A DNA stretch of 64,000 nucleotides from Apus apus (taxonomy: Eukaryota; Chordata; Aves; Apodiformes; Apodidae), in the NCBI RefSeq assembly GCF_020740795.1, contig NC_067302.1, forward strand, positions 186,001-250,000. The letters are read 5' to 3'. The position numbers were made by a program, and so were the translations under genes. This document shows positions 38,654 to 49,474 of this stretch, piece after piece. Every line of letters starts with the position of its first letter. Position 1 is the first letter of the stretch. Under the pieces are notes generated by a model, which was given only the letters and a program-made list of their open reading frames with translations, had not been told where the DNA came from and made no database searches.

Positions 38654-39144
38654 CCTGAACACACTTGTATGTAATTGTACTTTCTTCCTTGTATCATTAC
38701 TCTTTTAATTCAAGCTGTCTAGTTTAGTTTTCAATCCAGGAAGTCTCTCTCCTTCCCTACCTGGGGGAGGAGGAGGGGATCAAGACCACTGTTGTCACTG
38801 GTTCAACTGCTGATCCTGAGTCAAACCATGACATTAGTAAGAACAGCTGAAGACATTCTGAGCTCAAGGTCATAGAGGCAAATGCTAATGCTGAAGATCT
38901 ACAGAAGGACCTTCCAAGTCTCATAAGGGACAGATGACATTCAGTGTACATCATCATTATGTTACAGACATGGAGCGAAACATCCTAACTTTACATGTAA
39001 CAAAACAAGTTTTCAGGTTACTGCAACCATTCAGGAAAATACCAGCCCACTGTTCCACAATGATAAAAAAATCAAGTCTAATAATAAGTTACTAGGAAAT
39101 AAGTACATCATGAAAATGTGCATTTGCTACAACCCACGGTGTGC
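38654..39144. other. Intron, nothing recognised
   Basis: Unique-looking sequence between two CR1 pieces; no exon or repeat assigned. Confidence 0.4.
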
Positions 39145-39400
39145 CAGCATCTCCAAAGCTGTTTGCAGTTCTGGCCCCATCTCAGCCTCTGCTGCACACA
39201 GAAAAGATATGCAACAAAGATGGTCAAAAGTATGATCTCTGCAGGGGAAATCACTAACAAATGGGAACTATTTAATCTGGAACTTAAATTATGCAGGAGG
39301 AATGTGACAGATCTATAGAATTATTAATAGTTCAGAGAAGAGGGATATGATCAAATGTTCAATTGACTCTGCAGTCACAAGAAACAAGCAGAGACATTTT
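39145..39400 (+). mobile_element. Ancient CR1-like LINE fragment
   Basis: The reading QFWPHLSLCCTQKRYATKMV followed by NKWELFNLELKLCRRNV (39169-39305) parallels the CR1 ORF2 text around QFWAPQF, ATKMM and [15 protein letters not shown] of the young copy at 38.2 kb. It is strongly diverged and has no tail. Confidence 0.6.
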
Positions 39401-40345
39401 TCTTTGTGATATGCATATAAGCTGTTGGACTCTGCCACAGGACACTGTAAATGCTACAGCATACAGATAAGTAACACCACAGATATCTTTTGAGGGTTAG
39501 TAAAATCCACAGAAGCCACATCCCACTCTGTAAGTGCCTGTTCCACAAGGGGAAAGGGGCTGGGAGAGCACAAAGAAACTAATTACTGCAGCTTTTCCCT
39601 CTCTACTCTCTTCTCTAGGGTCCTTGTTCTTAATCTCTGCAAAAATACTGGGCTAGATGCACTTCTTGTCTGATCCAGGACAAATGTAATGGGTAGGAAA
39701 ATCAAGCCCAATTTATAATCACAAATTAAGAAAAAGGTCTGTCCTGCTAAATTTGCCACAGGAGGTGGGTGAAACAAGGATTATGGCAGGGATGAAAACC
39801 ACAGATAATGGCTCTTCATCAATAGGTCTTTGCCCTGTCTGGCAGGCCAGGCAAAGCAGCAGGTATGCTTTTCTCTAAGACTTCAATCAGATGTAAAAAC
39901 TTTGGATCTTGCATTGCACAACAGCGTAGTTTAACATGAAGAGCACAGAATGGGTTCATCTCATCCCCACATCAGCCTTCAGCATACTCCTGGAGGTGTG
40001 CAGAGCTACAGAGCAAATCCAGCATCCACGTCTTCTGGTAAATCCTCTGATCCTGAAGCTGACACCCAGGGTGATACAAGTGACCTTCTCCTGTCCTCAG
40101 TGTTTTAAATCCTGAGGACTGTGCATGGCTAGACAACTCAAATATGAGTTCTGGGGCTGGACATGGGCAGCTCCATGCTCTCTAGTGTGTTATTCATCAT
40201 CTGCTGTTTCAGAAGGGCTGTGACTCCACACTTGCCCGGAGGTGCAAGGAGGCAGCAACACCTAATTTCACAAAGGGAATGTTCTGGTCTTGTGTCACAA
40301 CACAGAGCTGTCAACAGATTATTTAACCATCTAATTCGTTGTGGA

Positions 40346-40378
40346 TTTTTTTGTTGTTGTTTTTGTTGTTGTTTTTGT
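40346..40378. repeat. TTG/TTTTG simple repeat
   Basis: T-rich imperfect repeat of TTG and TTTTTG units. Confidence 0.8.
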
Positions 40379-40649
40379 CTTTTGAGTAGGTAGTTTTGTG
40401 CCAGCCTCAATGAACAAGACTCTGCTCATCATGAAGAGCAATACATAAACCTGCTAACTAGTCTAAATTCTGATAAAGGAGACCAATCCCAAATTAGGGA
40501 GGTACTCAACTCTAAAACCAAGATGAAGACAAAGTCTGAATTATAAAGAACATACATTTGTGAAAATGGAGAAAGAACTGAGACATTCAAATTAATAGCT
40601 CTGCTGGTAACAACTTTAGCCCTTGTCAAACTGGGTAAGAGTCACATTA

Positions 40650-41060
40650 AATAGCTGAAGAAGCAGAAGACACAAGGTATCTTAACTTTATTAAAACTCT
40701 TAACACTGTCTCCCATGTGGATTCCCATAAGTGGGATATGGAAATACACATCTAGAGGAAATACTGAGCCAGAAAGCCCAGGACTCTGAACCAGTCCCCC
40801 AATTTGGTGTGAAAATGAGAAGCCTTTTCAATAATAAATAAGAAAGATGGTGAGAACTCCTATAGGAGGCAAAAGTCTGTGCAGCCTAAAATTTGTCTCT
40901 GAACATTGCCAGCAATGGTTGTTGAGGGAATAATACAAGAAACATGACAGTGATCCTCTTTTATGCCTTCCTAGCACAAGACTGGCTCTGTTGAGCAGTC
41001 TCATTAGCAGCACAGGTAATGGAGTGGAAAGGAGACTGAGACAACGTAGGAATGCCACCA
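40650..41060 (+). mobile_element. Possible ancient CR1-like LINE fragment
   Basis: The reading YLNFIKTLNTVSHVDSHKW (40676-40733) resembles the [13 protein letters not shown] motif of CR1 reverse transcriptase. Text after it fits only loosely, so the extent is uncertain. Confidence 0.4.
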
Positions 41061-41831
41061 AGCTGAGAGCAGTGGTAAGTACAGAACATAACAACTCTGA
41101 CACACAGGAAATACTTTAGAACCCAAACCAAAACTCACCTTAGGCCAAGTCCTGCACCACAGGCAAATGAACCACCTAAACAGAGAATGGGTGGCTTCAC
41201 ACCACAAAGCAAATACATAGGTAAGAGCAGGCTTCCACCTACCTATGAGGTTATCTTTTTAAGATAAAGGCAAGTCATGCTCTGGACACATTGAGAGAAG
41301 AGCTGTACACACAGCAGGTGGAGTAATTTTTCTATTTTTTTGAGGACTTTGGCATCTGAGACATAAATACCATCTTTAGGGCTCAGCTATGGAACCACAC
41401 TTTAGAGCACCTGGCCACATCACTGAGCAGGCGTCACCACTTTGTCCAGGAATTGGCCACAGCCAGCAGGTAGCTCTGTGCTGCATTGAAGATGCAAGAG
41501 CAGAGCCACACAGGGCTCAGAGGCACAGCTCTCCTTACAAGCTGTCTGTGCTGCTCCTCACCAGCTCACAGCCTGCAGGGTGCCCGGAGCAGGGGCACAG
41601 GTTCAGCACTGTGTGCTCCGCACAGCCGCAGGGACACACCAGCACAGGGAGCCAAGGTAAGCAGGGCAGCCCTCTGGCATCCCTCCCAGCTCTCCTACAC
41701 TGGGAAATCTGACTGCCTGGCCCCAAGGCCCTACCCAGCCCTCCTTTTGTACAGTTTCAGGAGAGATACTGGCTTAGCTCTCTGCTTGCATAGTCCATCT
41801 CCTTGGACAGCACCTATATCCCCCAAATTTC

Positions 41832-42230
41832 ACAGAATCATAGAATGGTTAAAGTTGGAAGACACCTTAAAGATCATCAGATTCCAACCTCCCTGCTGTG
41901 AGCAGGGACACCTCCCACTAGACCAGGCCACACAAGCCTCATCCAACTTGGCCTTGAACACCTTCAGGGATGGAGCATCAACAACCTCCCTGGGTAACTT
42001 ATTCCAGCACCTTACTACCCTCATGGTGAAGAATTTCTTCCTAATATATAACCTAAATCTCCCCCCTCTTTCAGTTTAAAACCATTACCCCATGTCCTAT
42101 CACTACACTTTCTGGTGAAAAGTTTCTCCCCAATACCCTTTAGGTATTGGAAGGCTGCTCTAGGGTCTCCCTGAAGACAATTTAGCTTTCTAAAGCTGTG
42201 CATTAGACCTAAGAGTCCAGTCACCCTCCA
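41832..42230 (-). mobile_element. CR1 LINE 3' end, reverse orientation
   Basis: Starts with the reversed tail CAGAATCATAGAATGG and the reversed GTTGGAAGACACCTTAAAG block. It then runs through the complement of the 3' coding block (reverse reading [19 protein letters not shown] at about 42022-41965) up to the ESLGLMHSF-like region. It is in the same sense as LUZP1. Confidence 0.93.
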
Positions 42231-42295
42231 CAGATAAAAAAATAAAGTGGGTAGCACTGTCAAATAATTGTTGACTAAGGCTGGGTGTTTGATAT

Positions 42296-42384
42296 GCTCT
42301 AGATGACCCTGCTCTGGCAGGGGGGTTGGACTAGATGATCTTTTGAGGTCCCTTCCAACCCCTAGGATTCTATGATTCTATGAA
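42296..42384 (+). mobile_element. Short CR1 LINE tail fragment
   Basis: About 90 bases of pure CR1 3' end, from GCTCTAGATGACCCTGCTC to GGATTCTATGATTCTATGA. It is nearly identical to the tail of the copy at 38.57-38.65 kb, so it probably comes from the same young subfamily. Confidence 0.92.
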
Positions 42385-42399
42385 TGGCCCCTTAGCACT

Positions 42400-42640
42400 G
42401 TCAACAATATCATCCCCCACCAGCACTGTCACCTGGCTGACCAAAGAGTGCACTTAAGGGTACACCTATATCACTACATGAGGCTGTCCTCTGCCTCAAG
42501 GCCTCAAGTATGGAATGAGCCCTCTTGCTCTATTAAACCTGCTTTTCCTCCAAACAGGACAGCCCTTGCTGACTCCTGAGCCATCCCCAGGAGATGTACG
42601 GGAAGGTCCAGGCCAAGCCATGCAAAGAACTGTACAAGCA
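42400..42640 (+). other. Possible small LTR-like segment
   Basis: A stretch with a promoter-less look, an ATTAAA-type poly(A) signal near 42531-42536 and a following C/T-rich section resembling R/U5 of an LTR. No ends or target duplication were identified, so this is only a hint. Confidence 0.2.
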
Positions 42641-42836
42641 CAAAGCAGCATTGATGACAGTGATCCACAGCTCAGGATTGTCCCCTAGCACTCCTTAGCA
42701 CTAGCAAGTAAAATCTTTTGGAAAGAGGTTAGACAAACAGATAACTTTTAGCTAAATTTTGGGAAAGGTGCCCTGGCCCCTCTGCAATTCCTTTCACTCC
42801 ACGCACACAGAAACTCATTCTGAGCAGGCTCAGCAG

Positions 42837-42922
42837 ATCATAGAATCATAGGGGTTGGAAGGGACCTGTGAAGATCATCAAGTTCAACCCCCTTGCTGCA
42901 GCAGGAACACCCAGAGCAGATC
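42837..42922 (-). mobile_element. Short CR1 LINE tail fragment, reverse
   Basis: Starts ATCATAGAATCATAGGGGTT, continues GGAAGGGACCTGTGAAGATC, and ends in the reversed CCCTGCTGCAGCAGG-like block. It forms an inverted pair with the plus-strand fragment at 42296-42384. Confidence 0.92.
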
Positions 42923-43639
42923 ACTAGAGTCTCCAACTAGCAGCACAGCAGTGCAAGAAAATAAAATATGATCAAAATTTAAAATTATCATTTGCATTTT
43001 TTTTAAAATGTCTACTTTTTTTTTTCATTCATCTAATTACTCTGATAAAATTCAATATTCAAGTATAAACCCAGTTTTAACTGCTCTCATGTAGGTCCAC
43101 TTCATAAACCATTAGCATTTATATCTACCCACTGAACAGAACAGCTTTGTTGCTAGAAAGAAACATGATCATCAAAATCCCCCAAATCAGAAAAAAAATT
43201 TACCCTAGTGTCTGCAAAGTTGTTCTTGCTGGGGGGATCCCTACTTGGGCTCTGCTGCTGTTTCCCTTGGCTAGTCTGTAAGGAGTTTGCTCTGGCCCCG
43301 CTGACATCCAACCCACTGCAAACTGGACACATGCCCCGATTAGTGCAGATGCAGAAAATGAAATTCCTGGCACCATCTGAGGACACTACACCGGTGTATG
43401 GACAATAGTGCTCCTGCAGGTGCTCAGCAGTCTGCCCTGCACTTGCAGCCAAAAAAACCCCAAACCTTGGCTGAATGGAAGCTGCGATTAGCAGCAATTC
43501 AGATCTGTGGAAGGGCCCCTGAGGAAGCCAGGGAAGATGAATCAGGTTACAGGTGCCTCTGCTGCTGCTCCTGAAGCAAAACAGAGTGAACTGTAATATT
43601 CTAGTATCTTTCCAGGAGCCTGCAGTGCCCTGTGTGCAG

Positions 43640-44252
43640 GTGGCTGCTCACGTGCCTTGGGAGCCCAGCAGCTCCAGGAATGCCGAGCAACCCTACAGCT
43701 TTTGGACTGGAAAGGGCAGCAGCACCCCCAGCTCAGCTGGCTGGGGAACAGCAGGGGTTAACTTCGCTGACACAAAGAGCCCGGTAGGAATCGGCCTGAC
43801 GTATGAAATCCAAGCTTGGGTCCCACCGTGCAGCGCCCCAGCCCCCCCACCCCGCGGTCCGGGCTGCAGCACCTGCCGGCAAAGGGTGCAGACCTCTCCT
43901 CGGCTCCGTTTGCAATCTGAAACGCACACTCGGCTCTGAAGCAAGACCTTGAGTGCTGTTACTAAACTGAGGCTCCATTGCCAGTTTGAGGTGTCCCTCC
44001 TGCAGAGGTGCTCGGGGTGCTCTGTGGGGACAGCCAGAGGAGCCAAGAGTGTCGGGAGGCGGCAGGACGGCTGGAGGCAAGACAAGGCACGATGGAGCAG
44101 CAGCCCTGCCGCCCAAGCACAGGAGCGGGGATACCCCCCAGTGCCACCACATGCACCGACTCACAGACAACGCAGCCAGAGCCTGAGTGATTTCTCCCCC
44201 AAGTCATTTGAACTAGCTGGACCTCAGGTGCAGTGTTTCCTGACTTGCGCAG
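43640..44252 (+). other. GC/CpG-richer block ending in a strong plus-strand donor
   Basis: A locally GC- and CpG-rich stretch (densest at about 43780-44130) inside the AT-rich LUZP1 intron. Its right edge carries a full consensus splice donor on the plus strand, GCGCAG|GTAAGTGC (44252/44253). Together these could mark the first exon of an antisense or non-coding transcript, or an alternative promoter region. The open frames on both strands look like a by-product of GC content. No RNA evidence is available. Confidence 0.3.
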
Positions 44253-46084
44253 GTAAGTGCAGGATGGTTGGGTAACTAACACACTGTGAGTAATCTCCAA
44301 ATTATTCACGGCCTCTTCAGAATATATCTTTCTTTTTGTTCACCGGCAAGTGCTAAGTCAAATGAAAGGAGGTATTCAGGAGCTTACATTACTCTCTTAA
44401 ATATGATTTATTAAATGACGACAGCTGGGTGGATTCAAAGACTCTAACAGGAGTCTTTTGTGTTCAATTTATTGCTGAAAATACCCTCAGGTAACAAAAA
44501 AGTAAATAAAATAACCTTTACAAACAGATCACAGCCTCTATCTATTAAGAAATGTGCTGCCTTTGTGAAAGCACACTTGTAGCTATGGGGATTTAAACAT
44601 ATTAACCTCAAAATTAATGCTCTGTGGACAACAGAGAGGCTCTGCTACAAGCGGCCAGTGTGGTGTGATGACACTGTGCAGCCATGTCACTGCAAACAGC
44701 CCACTCAAAACTCTTGATGAATTTATGGGCAGAATATATTCACCTGCAAGCTGAGCATCTCAAAAGGATAATGGACACTTAACACATGCAACACAGAGCA
44801 TTGCACCAGAAGCTGGGTAAGTGCTCCAAAAAAGTGAGCACATCTCACTGCCCTGGCAGGCAGAGACGAGTCATGTGCACTGTTCTACAGACCCTGCTAA
44901 GAGCAGCAGAGGAAGACTTAATGCTCTCCACAGGTTAGAGGTCCAAGGTCTGGTGACTGGCAGGGGGATTCAGCAGCCACTGCTGGGATTCTCCTTAATG
45001 CAGAGACAGCAGAGGGATACCTGGCCTCTGCTCTCTCTTACCCAGAAACTGGCTAGAGTCCTTCCTCATTCATCTGCATAAAGTGACTTCTTTGACTAGG
45101 ATGGGCACTGACACAGCAGAACAGCCATGAATTCCCAGGGAGATCATCCTGAGCACCCAGCTGCCTCCTGCAGTATGCAGCTAAGAAGCTCTTTGGGTCA
45201 GAAGTGTGGAACAGGATAACCAGCAGGTTATCAACTGGAAGGTGTTAGGCAGTACTTCTCCTAGACAGGGCTTGAACACATCACCAACTTCAAAGTTCAT
45301 GCAGCTCCTACCAGCCTCTTGGCCACAGGCATGAAAGGGTTAAAGACAAGGACCAACTCATTACTATCATGGCAAAATTTTGTTCTGAATTCTCAGTTTC
45401 ATGCTGCTAGAAAACCAAGTCTTGAAATACCCTATACTAACAAGAAAAAAAAAAAAACAGTTCTACTGGGCAGCCTGCATTTGCTTTTAAGTCCACTGGT
45501 TTCTAAAGGACAACTGACAAAGTTACTGTGGACAGAAGAGACATGATATTGCTCTTGTAGCACATGTATTCCTGCAAGCATTACACAAGATGCTAATGAG
45601 GAAATCTGCCAGCTTAATGACAAGCATTAATTTATATGAATCCCATCCTAAATGAAGATCAGAGCCAAGAGGGCATATGCTTTTCTTACAGCACATTTAA
45701 GAAGAGAAGAGTGAAAAACTGAGCATAAGCCACAAATGGCAGCAGCAGGTCTCCATCCAGCACTTTCCCAGGGCATGGCTGGCTAACCTCACTCCCTCAT
45801 GTTGTTATTTTTATGGTGTCCTTTTTCCCCTTGTACTCCCTGAACTGAAGGGAGGAAGGAAGGACATTTCAGAGGAAGGAAGGACTGGCTTGGCTGTACA
45901 GAGACACGACCATGTCACCTCCCCCACCAGGCTGTTCCTTTCTACAGGACAGGGAGTGGGAAATGTACATTTTCTGCCTCATCTTGGCTGCCAGCAAGGG
46001 GATAAAGTTAACCACAATTGTCACAGAACCTAGTCCAGCTTCCACTCCAGGAAGGGTTAGTTTAAAAAGCTGGAGCAGGTTGCT
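44253..46084. other. Intron, nothing recognised
   Basis: No gene, RNA or repeat family assigned. A short A run lies at about 45445-45458. Confidence 0.4.
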
Positions 46085-46690
46085 CAGGACTGCATCAAAT
46101 TGCTACCAGTACAGGCTGGGGGAAGAGCAGATTGAGAGCAGCTCCATGGAGAAGGACTTGAGGGTACAAAAACTGGACATGAGCCAGCAACATGCACTTG
46201 CAGCCTAGAAAGCCGACTGTGACCTGGGCTGCATCAAAAGCAGCATGACCAGCAGGTTGAGGCAGGTGATTCTCCCCCTTGACTCCACTTTGGTGAGACC
46301 TCCCCTTGCAGTGCTCTGTACAGATCTGGAAACCTCAGAAAGGCTAGTGCGGGTCCACAGGATTAGAAGACTGGAACACCTCTCCTGTGAGAAAGGCTGA
46401 CAGATTTGGGGTTGTTCAGCCTGGAGAAGAGAAGGCTCTGGGGAGACCTCACTGTGGCATTTCAATCTATAAAAGGGGTTTATAAGAAAGACAGAGTTTT
46501 TACCAGGGCCTGTAGAGACAGGACAAGGAGGAATGATTTCAAACCGAAAGAGGGTAGATTTACATTAGATACTAGTATGACATTCTTCCCTGTGAGGGTG
46601 GCCCAGGTTGCCAAGAGAAGCTGTCGATGCCCCATCCCTGAAAGTGTTCAAGGTAGGGTGGATGGGGCTTGGAGCAACTTATCTAGGGCT
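46085..46690 (+). mobile_element. CR1 LINE ORF2 C-terminal fragment, decayed
   Basis: Seen: YQYRLGEEQIESSSMEKDLRVQKLDMSQQHALAA (46105-46205), the [22 protein letters not shown] block (46407-46475) and a 3' coding part RVAQVAKRSCRCPIPESVQG near 46600-46650. The tail is missing. It is antisense to LUZP1. Confidence 0.9.
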
Positions 46691-46785
46691 CTGAGGCAAG
46701 AACTATGCTGAGAACCCCCAGCCACATGCTTCAGCAGCCACAGCAGTCACTGGAGGCACACAGGGCAGAGATCTCTGAAAAAAAT

Positions 46786-46840
46786 GAAGAAAAAAAAAAA
46801 AAAAAAAAAAGAAAAAAAAGAGGGGGAGGGGGAGGGAAGA
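46786..46840 (+). repeat. Homopurine tract, 55 bases
   Basis: An unbroken purine run made of a long A stretch (46790-46810), a second A stretch, and AGGGGGAGGGGGAGGGAAGA. It has triplex-forming composition. Confidence 0.9.
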
Positions 46841-48283
46841 CCCCTGCTCTGCGAATCAGCTCAAATTGTAGGCAGCAGAGGAAAAAGCGAATGGAGATGA
46901 TCTGTGGCAAGGGCTTGGGAGCACATTTCTGTTGTAAGACAGTCAGGGAAAAAAAGCTAGAGAATGGGGCTTGGCACTACTGCAGCTCAGGGAAGATGCA
47001 GGGAAGAGTCTCCAGGCTCAAGGAGTGTTGCACAGTAATCAAGGAGCCAACACTGCACAACTGGTTTTCTGCACTCAGCAGTTGCTTTTTCATTCTGCCT
47101 GTCGCTAGAGCCAGCCTCACAGCCGTCGTTATTTAACACTCAGCTATCTGGAGCTCATTTGCTGTCTATGCTCTGCAGAGACAAAGCACCCAAAGAGCCA
47201 CCCCATCTCCAGCTACGGCAAGAAAATACCCCTTGCCCCCACAGCAGGAGACAGCATTACTCCCACATTCACCTTCAAACACAGTTTCACAGCTTTCCCA
47301 AAACAATGATGATATTCACTCTCCCCTTCACAGAACCTCTGTGACAGGTCATTTCAGACAAAAAGAAATTCCCCCTGTGCTTCTTGTTGCTATGCTCTGC
47401 TCAGTGCAAAAATCTACCTGAAAGCAACAACACTCAGAGAATTCAACAGCATATGCAGGCAGTTCATAGTATGCAACAGCCAAATCTCACATAGAAATAT
47501 AAACACCCACATTACACTGGGTACCTTTATGCAAAGACATTAATCACATTCAACAACACTAAAAACAATCCCAAACAGTAGCTCTACGGAATGAGATGCA
47601 AACACTGGAGTGAAAAGCTTCATCAGGATTTTCTGACTACTGCAAATTCAAATTATCACCACACTGCAGTACTAACATTTATTGTCACACAGGAATTATT
47701 GTTCTCCAGTAAAAACAGACATATTTCCAAATGATTCACACTACCTGAGGAATTAATGTTTTTTCAGCTCTGTTCCAGATCCTAGGTCAGGAATCTCCTT
47801 TTTATTCTGGTAAATTCCACTAAGATATCACATGTAACAACAAGTTCTTGAAGCAGTTTCATCAGATTTTCCCTTTAAGGTAACCCACTGCACTCCCACG
47901 TGAGGCACGGGCACCTCAAAGGCATAAGCAGCTGAAAGTGCTGCAGTGGAATCAGATGATCAGCGCAAGCCTGGAGACTCTGCAGCTTCCTTTCAGCTTT
48001 GGAAACATATCCTGTACAACAGAGAAGCCACAAGCTGGTGCTGTAGCTTAAAATCCAGTTAATGTATATAAAAGCATTTCTACAAAAGCAATTTTGAGAA
48101 TGGACATGAAAACAAAGTCTGACAGACTCTGCAGCAGTGTGTAATGAGGGTGCAGCACTGCAGCGAAATCAGTTGTTCGCAGGTGTACTATGCAGCACTG
48201 CATGCAGCACAGTGTGGCAGGGTGGATGACATCAAGAAGCAGTCCTGCTGACAAGGAGCCCATACTGCCCAGCCTTGAGCTGT
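46841..48283. other. Intron, nothing recognised
   Basis: No gene, RNA or repeat family recognised between the homopurine tract and the next CR1. Confidence 0.4.
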
Positions 48284-49474
48284 TCTACATATGAGGAAAA
48301 ACCTGAGATACTTAATGCTTTCTTTGCCTCCGTCTTCAACAATCAGAGCAGCTTTCCCCAGGTGTTCAGCCTCCTGAGCTGGAGGATAAGGATGGAGAGC
48401 AGAACAACCCCCCATAGAATCACAGAATGGTTAGGGTTGGAAGGGACCTTTAACGATCATCTAGTTCCAAGGAAGTAGTTAATGATCTGCTTCTGCACCT
48501 GGACACTCACAAGTTTATGGGGCTGGATGGGATCCACCTCATGGTGCTGAGAGAGCTGGTGGGGGAGCTCACCAAGCCTCCCTCCATCAATTATCAACAA
48601 TCCTGGTCAACAGGGAAGCTCCCATACGACTGGAGGGTGGCTAATGTGACCACATCTACAAGAAGGGCTGGAAGGAGGATCTAGGGAACTACAGACTGAC
48701 CTCAGTACCAGGGAAAATAATGAAGAGGCTCATCTTGAGTGAGCTCACACAGCAAGAGCAGGGCAGCCAGGGGATCAGGGCCAGCCAGCAGGGGTTTATG
48801 AAAAGGAGGCCTTGCTTGACCAACCTGGCCTCTTTCTATGACCACGTCACCCACGGATTGGATGAAGGGGGGAAGGCTGTGGACTTTGTCTACCTGGACT
48901 TTGGTGAGGCCTTGGACACCATCTCCCACAGCATCTGCTGGGGAAGCTGGTGAATCATGGCATAGACAAGTGTTCTGTTCTCTGGGCACAAAACTGGCTG
49001 GATGGCGGCCGGTCAATAGGGATGTCCCTCAGGGCTCAGTGTTGGGGCCAGTGTTGTCCAGTGTCTTTATCAATGATCTGGATGAGGGGATCGAGGGCAC
49101 CCTCGGTAAGTTTGCAGACAACACCACATTGGGTGAGCGTGTTGATCTGCTTGAGGGCAGGAAGGCTCTGCAGAGGGACCTGGACAGGCTGGATCGATGG
49201 GCCAAGGCCAACTATGTGAGGTTTAGGTGGTCCTGCATTTCGGTCACAACAACCCCAGGCAATGCTACAGGCTTGGTGCAGAGTGGCTGGAAAGTGCCCA
49301 GCAGAAAAGGCTGGGGGGGGTGCTGGTTGACAGACAGCTTAACATGAGACAGCGTGTGCCCAGGTGGCCAAGAAGGCCAAAGGCATTCTGGCTTGTATCA
49401 GGAATAGTGTGGCCAGCAGGACTCTGTGATCTCAGAGGTCCTTTCCAACCACGATGGTTCTGTGATTCTGTGAT
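48284..49474 (+). mobile_element. CR1 LINE RT copy interrupted by another CR1
   Basis: Seen: LNAFFASVFNNQSSFPQ (48315-48365) from the region before the RT. After a short foreign insert at 48412-48471 it continues with text for the HKFMGLDGIHLMVLRELVGEL block. Then come [21 protein letters not shown] and [19 protein letters not shown] (48786-48933), [23 protein letters not shown], a decayed FADD block reading FADN (49111-49122) and the [15 protein letters not shown] block. A large deletion follows, and the element ends with the tail GGTTCTGTGATTCTGTGATA. Frame shifts and the changed active site make it inactive. It is antisense to LUZP1. Confidence 0.92.
48412..48471 (-). mobile_element. CR1 tail nested inside another CR1
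   Basis: About 60 bases starting TAGAATCACAGAATGGTTAG, a reversed CR1 tail, inserted in the minus orientation between two continuous parts of the larger plus-strand CR1. The inserted copy is therefore the younger one. Confidence 0.88.
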
